From contig CANRLI010000005.1 of NCBI GenBank assembly GCA_947631475.1, positions 1-35,746 of the forward strand: DNA of 35,746 nucleotides. The letters are read 5' to 3'. A model generated the notes under the pieces. It saw only the letters and a list, made by a program, of their open reading frames with translations. It searched no databases and was not told the origin of the DNA. Position numbers and translations under genes: made by a program. Position 1 is the first letter of the stretch, and each line of letters starts with the position of its first letter. The stretch comes from an uncultured Bacilli bacterium (GTDB lineage Bacteria > Bacillota_I > Bacilli_A > RF39 > UBA660). Shown one piece after another: positions 27,906-35,746 of this stretch.

Positions 27906-28603
27906 TGTACAATATAGAAAGTTATTAAAGTTAATAAAATTGTCACTATAATTACTGCTATAATAACTTGTAAAGCACTGATGCTACCACTACTACTTGC
28001 TTTAAGTTCCAGTTTTTGTACATCTTCTTTATCTTTATCTCCACCTGAAGCAATTCCTGTTTCATTTCTTTTGATTTCAATCATCTGTGCTTTACTAATA
28101 GCATCTTTTTGTTTATCATTTAACCTTTGATTGTTGCCATATTCCAATTCATAAATTAAAGATCTAAACCCTTTTAAAACATTTCTTAATTTAGGATGCG
28201 AACATTCTTCATATTTAGCCAATAAACCTAGGTAATTATAAAATATATCTATTTTTTTTCTTTCATTTTCTGTTAAACTTTGTGGTGAATTAATTATTTC
28301 TTTATATTCATCTAAAGAAATAATTTTCAAAGAATCATCTTCATCCTCTTTTTTATTATCACTATTTAATGCCTGTACATGAAGACTTATAATATTAAAG
28401 ATATCTTCAGCCTTAAAGTAATTTAAAGTTGAAGCAAACACTGTTTCTTCTGATAATAAATCATAAATATTAAAATTACTTATATCTATTTTCTTTAAAC
28501 CATAAATAAGATAATTGTCTTTTAAAGCCAATCCTTTAAGACTTTCGGGAAATTGTTCATATAAATTAGCTAAAAGCATTCTATTAATTTCTAAGGTACT
28601 CAT
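27902..28603 (-). CDS. unknown protein with C-terminal TM anchor
   Basis: Long ORF; charged body and terminal hydrophobic helix ALQVIIAVIIVTILLTLITFYIVQ. Confidence 0.7.
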   Translation of the reverse strand: MSTLEINRMLLANLYEQFPESLKGLALKDNYLIYGLKKIDISNFNIYDLLSEETVFASTLNYFKAEDIFNIISLHVQALNSDNKKEDEDDSLKIISLDEYKEIINSPQSLTENERKKIDIFYNYLGLLAKYEECSHPKLRNVLKGFRSLIYELEYGNNQRLNDKQKDAISKAQMIEIKRNETGIASGGDKDKEDVQKLELKASSSGSISALQVIIAVIIVTILLTLITFYIVQ

Positions 28604-28687
28604 CTATGTCACCTATTATAATACTAACAAATTATCTTCATATTTTCAAATAATAATTAATGTTGTATAATTATTAGCGTGATATTT

Positions 28688-29983
28688 ATGAAAAAGGAAC
28701 TAAATGAACAATTTATAATTGATTTATCAAAGAAGAAAAATGAACCGTCTTGGATGCTTGACTTTCGTTTGCAATCTTATGCTAAATTTAAAGAACTAGC
28801 TAATCCAACCTTTGGTCCCAAAATTGACCTTGATTTTGATAATTTAACTTATTATAAAGGTGATCTTCAAAAATTAACTAATGATTGGAAGCGTGTTAAT
28901 TGTAGTATACGAAATAGTTTTGATAAATTAGGTGTTATCGATGCTGAAAAAAAGTATTTAGGTGGTGTAACCAATCAATTTGAAAGTGAAGTTGTTTATC
29001 ACAATCAATCTTTAGAAGATCAAAATATTATTTTTACTTCAACCGATGATGCTTTACAAAAGTATCCCGACTTATTTAAAGAATATTTTAATCATTTAGT
29101 TAATTATGCTGAAAATAAATATACAGCTTTAAACGGTGCTATTTGGTCTGGTGGCTCTTTTATCTATATACCTAAAGGCATTAAAGTTGATCGTCCTTTA
29201 CAAAGTTATTTTAGAATTGAAACTGAAAGTTTAGGACAATTTGAAAGAACTATTATTATTGTTGATGAAGGTGCTGATTTAAGTTATATTGAGGGTTGTA
29301 CCGCAAAAGAGTATAGTGTTACATCACTTCATGCTGGTGTAGTTGAAATATTTATTAAAAAAAATGCCCATTGTCGTTATTCAACAATTCAAAATTGGTC
29401 GACTGATGTTTATAATTTAGTAACTAAAAGAGCCATCGTTGATGCTTATGGTACTATGGAATGGGTTGATGGTAATATTGGTAGTCAAGTTACAATGAAA
29501 TATCCTTCATGCATTTTAAATGGGGAAGGTGCAACCGGTAACTCAATTTCTATTGCCTATGCTAAAAAAGGCCAAATTCTAGATGCTGGAGCCAAAATGA
29601 TTCATTTAGCACCTCATACCAAAAGTAACATTATTAGCAAGTCTATTGCTGAAGATGGCGGTATCAGTAATTATCGTGGCTTAACTAAAATTACTAAAAA
29701 TGCTACCAATAGTCACGCTACTATTAAATGCGATACCATTATTTTAGATGATAAATCTAAAAGTGATACATTTCCTAAGAATATTGTTGGCAATAATTCT
29801 AGTTCTTTAGAACATGAAGCCACAATTTCTAAAGTAAGTGCTGAAAAAATGTTTTATTTAACTAGTAAAGGACTAAGTGAAAATAGTGCTAAAGAACTTC
29901 TTATTATGGGCTTTATCAGTGATTTTAAAAAAGAATTACCAATGGAATATGCTGTTGAATTAAATCGTTTATTAAAAGAATAA
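28688..29983 (+). CDS. sufB: Fe-S cluster assembly protein SufB
   Basis: GAIWSGGSFIYIPKGIKVDRPLQSYFRIETESLGQFERTIIIVDEGA, EGCTA, MEWVDGNIGSQVTMKYPS, LEHEATISKVS, PMEYAVELNRL. Confidence 0.95.
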   Translation: MKKELNEQFIIDLSKKKNEPSWMLDFRLQSYAKFKELANPTFGPKIDLDFDNLTYYKGDLQKLTNDWKRVNCSIRNSFDKLGVIDAEKKYLGGVTNQFESEVVYHNQSLEDQNIIFTSTDDALQKYPDLFKEYFNHLVNYAENKYTALNGAIWSGGSFIYIPKGIKVDRPLQSYFRIETESLGQFERTIIIVDEGADLSYIEGCTAKEYSVTSLHAGVVEIFIKKNAHCRYSTIQNWSTDVYNLVTKRAIVDAYGTMEWVDGNIGSQVTMKYPSCILNGEGATGNSISIAYAKKGQILDAGAKMIHLAPHTKSNIISKSIAEDGGISNYRGLTKITKNATNSHATIKCDTIILDDKSKSDTFPKNIVGNNSSSLEHEATISKVSAEKMFYLTSKGLSENSAKELLIMGFISDFKKELPMEYAVELNRLLKE

Positions 29984-30041
29984 AATATCAAAAAAATTTA
30001 AAATACCTCTAAATGATTATTTTCTTTGTCTATCTTAATAT

Positions 30042-30077
30042 AAAAAAAATATTTCTCTTAGGAAAAATATTTTTTTT
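30042..30077 (+). terminator. terminator downstream of sufB
   Basis: AAAAAAAATATTT / AAATATTTTTTTT hairpin with one mismatch extension. Confidence 0.6.
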
Positions 30078-30136
30078 ATTATAAATAACTTAGCAAATCC
30101 CTAAAACCCTTATTTGCATCATCTTTTTTTTCTTGT

Positions 30137-30166
30137 TAATATTCATCCTTGAAAGGAGGAATATTA
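30137..30166 (+). promoter_or_regulatory. RNA hairpin sequestering the SD of ssb
   Basis: TAATATTCaTCCT (30137-30149) pairs with AGGAgGAATATTA (30154-30166), one mismatch; SD AAAGGAGG 30152-30159 mostly in stem, ATG at 30166. Confidence 0.55.
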
Positions 30167-30501
30167 TGTTAAATCAAGTTGTTTTAGTTGGTCGACTAAC
30201 TGATGATTTACAAGTTACTACTGTTGAAAACGGTAAAAAAGTAACGTCCTTAATTTTAGCTGTTCAAAGAACCTTTAAAAATAGTGATGGTATTTATGAA
30301 ACGGATTTTATAAGATGTACTCTATGGAACGCCGTGGCATCTAATGCTAGCGAATATTGTAAAAAAGGTGATGTTGTTGGTATCAAAGGCCGTCTTCAAG
30401 TTAATACTTATGAAGATAAAGATGGTAATAAAAAGACTTCTACAGAAGTCATAGCTGAAAAAGTTACTTTCTTATCAAATAAAAAAGATGATGAGAAATA
30501 A
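30166..30501 (+). CDS. ssb: short single-stranded DNA-binding protein
   Basis: MLNQVVLVGRLTDDLQ, FIRCTLWNAVASNASEYCKKGDVVGIKGRLQVNTYEDKDGNK; ends KKDDEK. Confidence 0.93.
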   Translation: MLNQVVLVGRLTDDLQVTTVENGKKVTSLILAVQRTFKNSDGIYETDFIRCTLWNAVASNASEYCKKGDVVGIKGRLQVNTYEDKDGNKKTSTEVIAEKVTFLSNKKDDEK

Positions 30502-30510
30502 AACCCATAC

Positions 30511-31509
30511 TTAGATAAAAGTTAATTCATCCAATTTATAAGCTGGATTAACTTTTTTTAATGTAATTATTCTCCCATCATTATAAGTCTTTTGACGATT
30601 TTGTTTCATTTTATTTATTTCATTTCGTAGAAGAATAAAATGTTTTAAAACTTTATTACGTAAATCTTCATTATATAAAATACCAATGGCATTATCATAT
30701 GGAAATGCTACATCAATATGTTTTATGAATAAATTATCAACTTCTTGATATTTTACAATTGGATTATTACATACATCTTCATAAATATCCCCATAAATAA
30801 AACCTAAGATATAACGTTTATAAAATATTTTACTCATAGAATCTATTCCTTTTTCTTCTAATTCACCTAGAGGATCAAAATTGCTAATGAAAAAATTCCA
30901 GATAAAATTCAACGCCTCATTTTCACTAAAACCCTTTTCTATGTAAAAATCATATAAATCGTAAATAAAATTTCTAAGTATTTCATTTAAAGTAGTGACT
31001 TTGATAAGACTATTTCGTTCATACTTAGCTAAAAAATTTTCCATGTGGTCTTCGTTAATTTTCTTACGATTTGCCAAATATTTTTCACTATTTATTAAAG
31101 ATTTATAATATGTTTTTAATAAATCCATCCCAAAATGATAATTACTTAAAAAGAATTCATTTAATTCTTTAACACTTTTATAATTTAAATAATTAATCAT
31201 TTGTTTATTAGTATCATAAATGTATATATAATAATGAGTTAATAAAGTATTGATAAATTGATATCTATCCACATTTCTTGGTAAACCATCTTCCGTTATT
31301 TGACAATAAACAGCATCAATAACTTCATTACAAATTACTTCATCTTCATTCTTTTTTAAATATTCCATATCCCCCATACACTCATCATCTTCATTTATAT
31401 ATAGTGCATCTATTTCTTCACTAGATAAACCTTGGGTAGTTAAAAAACTCTCATATAAATCAAACAATATATTTATTAAATATTCCGAAATTTCCATCTT
31501 TTTCTTCAC
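30511..31509 (-). CDS. unknown soluble, alpha-helical protein
   Basis: Long ORF with RBS-like AGGTGA upstream on - strand; no motif recognised. Confidence 0.7.
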   Translation of the reverse strand: MKKKMEISEYLINILFDLYESFLTTQGLSSEEIDALYINEDDECMGDMEYLKKNEDEVICNEVIDAVYCQITEDGLPRNVDRYQFINTLLTHYYIYIYDTNKQMINYLNYKSVKELNEFFLSNYHFGMDLLKTYYKSLINSEKYLANRKKINEDHMENFLAKYERNSLIKVTTLNEILRNFIYDLYDFYIEKGFSENEALNFIWNFFISNFDPLGELEEKGIDSMSKIFYKRYILGFIYGDIYEDVCNNPIVKYQEVDNLFIKHIDVAFPYDNAIGILYNEDLRNKVLKHFILLRNEINKMKQNRQKTYNDGRIITLKKVNPAYKLDELTFI

Positions 31510-31588
31510 CTCATCAAAGAATTTATAGCTATTATATAAAAAAATAATTATAAAATAAAGAAAAACATATACTTTAATAGGTGATTAA

Positions 31589-32356
31589 ATGAAAAAATAT
31601 TTTAAATATATTGGCTTATTAGGTATCTGTATGCTTAGTTTTTATTATGCTGAACAAGTCGCCCTTTATGTCAAAAATAAAAATCCTTTAATGCAAAGTA
31701 TTAATGAAATTGAACAATCTAAATATATTTCTTATATTGATAGTTCTATAATAGATGATTTATATATTATTCCTGGTCTTAATGGTCAAAAAGTTAATGT
31801 TACTAAATCTTTTAATAATATGCAGAAAAATAAAGAATTTAATGAAGAGTTACTTATTTTTGATTCCATTAAACCAGAGATTAGTTTAGAAGATAATAAA
31901 GATAAAATAATTATTCGTGGTAATAAAAACAAGCAAAGTGTTTCTTTTATTTTCGAAGAGATAAGTGAATTATCACATTATATGATAAATCATAATTATT
32001 CCGTAGATTTATTAATTAATAAAGAAGAATATGATGAATCTTATGAATTAATTAATAATTCAAATAATGAACTTATCTATCATAATATAGATAAATATTT
32101 AAATAATCATAAATTAAATAAAAAATTATGTTATGTTAAAAAAGATATACCACAAACTTGTACTGATAAATATTTATTTAAACCATCTTTAATTATTAAC
32201 CATTCTAATTTAAGTAGTACAAAAAATAAAATAAGTAGTGGAGAGATAATTCTTGTTCAAAAATCCCTAACAATAAGTGAATTAGAAATATTACTTAACC
32301 AAATTAATTATCAAGATTTAAAAATTGTTCCCTTATCTGACTTAATTAAAGAATAA
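31589..32356 (+). CDS. membrane-anchored/secreted protein; possibly degenerate polysaccharide-deacetylase fold
   Basis: N-terminal hydrophobic anchor; DLYIIPGLNGQKVNVTKSFNNM, KQSVSFIFEEISELSHYMINHNYSVDLLI, SSGEIILVQKS..LKIVPLSDLI resemble deacetylase core strands without catalytic DD/HxxxH. Confidence 0.5.
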   Translation: MKKYFKYIGLLGICMLSFYYAEQVALYVKNKNPLMQSINEIEQSKYISYIDSSIIDDLYIIPGLNGQKVNVTKSFNNMQKNKEFNEELLIFDSIKPEISLEDNKDKIIIRGNKNKQSVSFIFEEISELSHYMINHNYSVDLLINKEEYDESYELINNSNNELIYHNIDKYLNNHKLNKKLCYVKKDIPQTCTDKYLFKPSLIINHSNLSSTKNKISSGEIILVQKSLTISELEILLNQINYQDLKIVPLSDLIKE

Positions 32357-32397
32357 TAGCTCATTTACATTTAAATCTTTATAAACATTGCAACTTT

Positions 32398-32426
32398 TCT
32401 ATATTTTTGATATAATTACTAAGTCA
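32398..32426 (+). promoter_or_regulatory. sigma-A promoter for RNase J-like gene
   Basis: TTGCAA (32398-32403), 17-nt spacer, TATAAT (32421-32426). Confidence 0.7.
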
Positions 32427-32469
32427 CAAGCCTTTTATAAATAAAAATATAGAAAAGAGATGTTTTTTT

Positions 32470-34107
32470 ATGTGTAATATAAAAATATTTAGTCTAGGCG
32501 GACTAGATGAAATGGGTAAAAACTGTTATGTAATTGATATTGATAATAGTTTATATATTTTTGATTGTGGATTAAAATATGCTAATGAAAATTTATATGG
32601 TATTGATTATATCATTCCTGATTTTGATTATTTAATTAAAAATCAACATCGAATTAAAGGTTTATTTTTAACACATGGTCATTATGAAAATATGGGAGCT
32701 ACTAAGGATTTAGTAAAAGATTTACCTAATATTAAAATATATGCCACTAAATTTACTAAATTTATTTTGACTAATGATGGGGTAGATGAAAAAAAGATTA
32801 TTGAGATTAAACCTCATAAAAAAATAAATTTTGGTGACATTAGTCTTTTTCCTATCAGTGTTAATCATTCCGCCCCTGATTCTGTAATGTATGTTATCAA
32901 TACTAAAGATGGGGCTATTGTCTATACTGGTGATTTTATAATTGATTCGAAAATGATGGATAAGTACGCTATGGACTTAGGTAAAATTGCTTATGTTGGT
33001 AAACAAGGTGTTTTAGCTTTATTATGTGAATCGGTATTTTCAGAAAGAATAGGGCATACTTCACCATCCCATCGTTTAACTTCCTTTTTTAAAGATGCCA
33101 TTAAGCATCATGAAAATCGTATTCTTTTTGCTGTTTTACCAACTCATATATATACTATCCAAGAAATCTTTGATGCGGTTATAAATACTCATCGTAAAGT
33201 TGTTATAATGGGTAAAAATCTGCAAAACATTATTAATTTTTCAAAAAAAGAAGGTTACTTAAATTTTCCAGACAACGTCTTAGGTGATTTATCAAATATT
33301 GATGATAAAGATGCTATTTTATTAATTCAAGATAGTAAAGAAAATCCTTATGCATCAATTAGCAAAATAATTAATGGTTACGACAAGTTTATTAAATTAA
33401 AGAAAACCGATACAGTTGTTTTTGCCGAACCGAAATATGATAGTAGCGAAAAGACATTAGTTAAAGTTCAAAATGATTTAGCGACTAATGGTTGTGATAT
33501 TATCACTATTCCCAAGGATAAAACAATCTTACATCATGCTTCATCTGAAGATTTAATGATTATGATTGATTTACTAAAACCTAAATATTATATTCCCGTT
33601 AAAGGTGAATATCGCTATATGGTTAATAATGCTAATATTGCTTTAGAATTGAAGATGCCACCTAGTAATATCATTTTAAAACAAAATGGTGATGTCATTG
33701 AAATAAATAACGGCCAGTTAAATACAGAAAATTTTGATCACATTAAAGTTAATGATATTTTAATTGATGGTAATAGTACGGATGATGTTGGCGAATTGGT
33801 TATTAAAGATCGTGAAATGTTAAGTGAAAATGGTATTGTTTTAATTAGTGCCACTATTAGTAAAAAAGAAAAAGTATTACTTGTCGGTCCAGAAGTTACC
33901 ACTCGTGGTTTTATTTATGTTAAAGATTCTGGGGAAATGATTGATGAAATTAAAAGAATTTCTTTAAATATCATTGAACGAAATATTACGGATAATTATG
34001 TTGAATATAATAAAATAAAAAATGAAATTCGTGAAGAATTAGGTAAATACCTATACCATGAAACTGAATGTAAACCAATGATTATTGCTGTTGTCCAAGA
34101 AGTCTAA
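32470..34107 (+). CDS. RNase J family protein, degenerate active site (J2-like)
   Basis: SLGGLDEMGKNCYVI, FLTHGHYENMGA, IVYTGDFIID, LLKPKYYIPVKGEYRYM, VGPEVTTRGFIYVKDSGEMIDE. Confidence 0.9.
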   Translation: MCNIKIFSLGGLDEMGKNCYVIDIDNSLYIFDCGLKYANENLYGIDYIIPDFDYLIKNQHRIKGLFLTHGHYENMGATKDLVKDLPNIKIYATKFTKFILTNDGVDEKKIIEIKPHKKINFGDISLFPISVNHSAPDSVMYVINTKDGAIVYTGDFIIDSKMMDKYAMDLGKIAYVGKQGVLALLCESVFSERIGHTSPSHRLTSFFKDAIKHHENRILFAVLPTHIYTIQEIFDAVINTHRKVVIMGKNLQNIINFSKKEGYLNFPDNVLGDLSNIDDKDAILLIQDSKENPYASISKIINGYDKFIKLKKTDTVVFAEPKYDSSEKTLVKVQNDLATNGCDIITIPKDKTILHHASSEDLMIMIDLLKPKYYIPVKGEYRYMVNNANIALELKMPPSNIILKQNGDVIEINNGQLNTENFDHIKVNDILIDGNSTDDVGELVIKDREMLSENGIVLISATISKKEKVLLVGPEVTTRGFIYVKDSGEMIDEIKRISLNIIERNITDNYVEYNKIKNEIREELGKYLYHETECKPMIIAVVQEV

Positions 34108-34117
34108 ACTTCTTTTT
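34099..34117 (+). terminator. terminator overlapping stop codon of RNase J-like gene
   Basis: GAAGT-CTAA-ACTTCTTTTT; stop codon in the loop. Confidence 0.65.
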
Positions 34118-34163
34118 AGTATAAATTTTTAAATAATCGCCATAATTATTAATGGTGATAAAA

Positions 34164-34592
34164 ATGATTGAAGACGTAGAATTATTAAACTTAATTTATA
34201 AAAATGCTCAGATGGGTTTAATTGGTATAGATAATATTAAGTCGGCCATTAAAAACAAAAAATTCTTTAAAGTTATTAAAGAACAAGAACAAGATTATCA
34301 TGCCATCTGTACTGAAGCCGTTCTTCTATTAAAAAATATGAACGAAAAAGCTGAAAGTGTCAGCCCCATTGCATCCTTAATGACTATGATGGATGCTAAA
34401 ATGAAAACTCTAGCTGACAGTAGTGTTAGTAATATTGCTAAAATGATGATGACGGGCAACAACAAAGGAATTATTGAAATTCAAGAAAAAATAAATAATT
34501 ATGAAGGTGATGATAAAAAAATTATCGCCTTAGCTCAAAAACTACTAACTATTGAAAAAAGAAATCTAGAAAATTTAAAGAAATATTTATAA
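34164..34592 (+). CDS. small alpha-helical protein, function unknown
   Basis: ORF with GGTGAT SD at 34154-34159; start moved to 34164. Confidence 0.65.
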   Translation: MIEDVELLNLIYKNAQMGLIGIDNIKSAIKNKKFFKVIKEQEQDYHAICTEAVLLLKNMNEKAESVSPIASLMTMMDAKMKTLADSSVSNIAKMMMTGNNKGIIEIQEKINNYEGDDKKIIALAQKLLTIEKRNLENLKKYL

Positions 34593-34628
34593 ATAGAAGA
34601 TATCATAAATCAGATATCTTCTATTTTC
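34591..34628 (+). terminator. terminator
   Basis: AAATAGAAGATATC-ATAAATCA-GATATCTTCTATTT perfect 14-bp stem; overlaps stop codon. Confidence 0.85.
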
Positions 34629-34736
34629 TCTTATTCCATAATTTTCTATCAAATGTCAAGTAAAACCTTAAGCTATTCATTGAATTATAATTTAATATAT
34701 AATATAATTAATATAATAGAAAGAATAGGGGTCTCT

Positions 34737-35746
34737 ATGAAGAAGTCTAGATTAATATTTATGTTATTTCTTTTTATAATCTTTATTTGCCCAAGCAAAG
34801 CGGCTACCTTTTTAGAAGCCTCTACGCAAAGACCCGTTGTTGGTTCCGATGTCTATATTTTACTAAATGCAATGTATGGCGATTTAGAAATAAGTGAATT
34901 TAATGTTCGTATTAAGTATGATACTCAATATTTAAAATATGAAAGACCTTATTGGATTCAAGGCAATGGTACTGTAACTGAAAAAGATGGTTATCTTTAT
35001 ATCAAAAAACCTAGTACGAGTCGTAATTGGACTAGTGGTAATCAAATGCAATTTAAATTTACGGTCTTAAAAGAGGGTGTCTCCCGTCTTGAAATAAGTG
35101 CGGTTGATGAGACAGGTAATGTTGTTGAATCTTACTATAGCGATGGCAATCCTGTAGCCCAATCTTTCGCTGGAGTTACAATAAATGCTGTTAAACCAAG
35201 TACAGATACAACTATTGGCTCTTTATTCGTCGAAGGTTATAACATGTCACCAACCTTTAGTAAAACGACTTATGAATACACTTTAAATGTTCCATCTAAT
35301 GTAACCCAAGTTAATGTTGTTGCTAAAAAAGGTGATAATAACCAAACCATTACTGGTACTGGCAAAATAAACTTAAATTACGGACAAAATCGCGTACGTG
35401 TAATAGTTAAAGCTCAAGATGGGTCTTCCCGTACTTATCAAATAATGATTACTCGTGCCGATGATCGTACGGGTGATACTTCATTACAAAGTCTAAATGT
35501 ATCTAATACTAGTATTAAATATCAAAATGGTGTAAATAGTTATGAAGCTACTGTTAGTCGTAGTATAGATAATGTCTTAATAACGGCAATTACTACTGAT
35601 CCTAACGCAACTTTAATAGGTACGGGCAAAAAACAATTAAACATTGGTAATAATACCTTCACTATAACCGTAGTCTCTTCCCAAGGTCAGCAGGCCTCTT
35701 ATACTATTAATATTAATCGCTCTAATGAAGAATTAGAAGTCATTAC
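34737..35746 (+). CDS. secreted protein with N-terminal cohesin-like and cadherin-like beta-sandwich repeats; truncated by window end
   Basis: Read by eye, not in ORF track: MKKSRLIFMLFLFIIFICPSKAATFLEAS... open to last base; repeated blocks GSLFVEGYNMSPTFSKTTYEYTLNVPSNVTQVNVVA...GQNRVRVIVKAQDGSSRTYQIMITR and LQSLNVSNTSIKYQNGVNSYEATVSRS...GNNTFTITVVSSQGQQASYTININR. Confidence 0.85.
   Translation, partial: MKKSRLIFMLFLFIIFICPSKAATFLEASTQRPVVGSDVYILLNAMYGDLEISEFNVRIKYDTQYLKYERPYWIQGNGTVTEKDGYLYIKKPSTSRNWTSGNQMQFKFTVLKEGVSRLEISAVDETGNVVESYYSDGNPVAQSFAGVTINAVKPSTDTTIGSLFVEGYNMSPTFSKTTYEYTLNVPSNVTQVNVVAKKGDNNQTITGTGKINLNYGQNRVRVIVKAQDGSSRTYQIMITRADDRTGDTSLQSLNVSNTSIKYQNGVNSYEATVSRSIDNVLITAITTDPNATLIGTGKKQLNIGNNTFTITVVSSQGQQASYTININRSNEELEVI

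Noticed and set aside
1-35746. Mollicute code 4 (TGA = Trp)
   Set aside because: Several genes end at TGA at expected positions and no in-frame TGA is needed to complete any conserved protein.

Overview
This is a 35.7 kb AT-rich, low-GC Firmicutes/Mollicutes-like chromosomal segment. TGA is used as a stop codon (e.g. 7747-7749, 11061-11063, 24869-24871), so it reads with the standard bacterial code. Nearly all genes are on the + strand; three are on the - strand (mgtE-like and two unknowns). Most content is housekeeping: a hexapeptide acyltransferase plus GlmM, tRNA-Arg(CCT), a MacB/FtsX-type ABC exporter, a CDF transporter, a PlsC / acyl-CoA ligase / PlsC operon, a CobW GTPase, GpmI, MgtE, a PIG-L deacetylase plus YfhO-like protein, a HAD-like protein, a methyltransferase, PP2C, a DUF1292-like protein, enolase, SpoVS, Pta, SufB, a short SSB, an RNase J paralogue, and a truncated secreted cadherin-like protein. 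I see no convincing prophage, CRISPR array or large new multi-gene system. The observations most worth following up are: (1) an RNase J paralogue with several catalytic motifs replaced; (2) two genes (an Rpn/PD-(D/E)XK-like nuclease and ssb) whose Shine-Dalgarno sequence lies inside a strong hairpin; (3) a 12-bp in-frame tandem repeat in the Rpn-like gene; (4) a recurrent very short-leader module, TATAAT - GGTGAT - ATG; (5) terminator hairpins built from the last codons of genes; (6) degenerate enzyme-like proteins (HAD motif IV, possible polysaccharide-deacetylase fold) and several unknowns. Calls are by eye with no database search.
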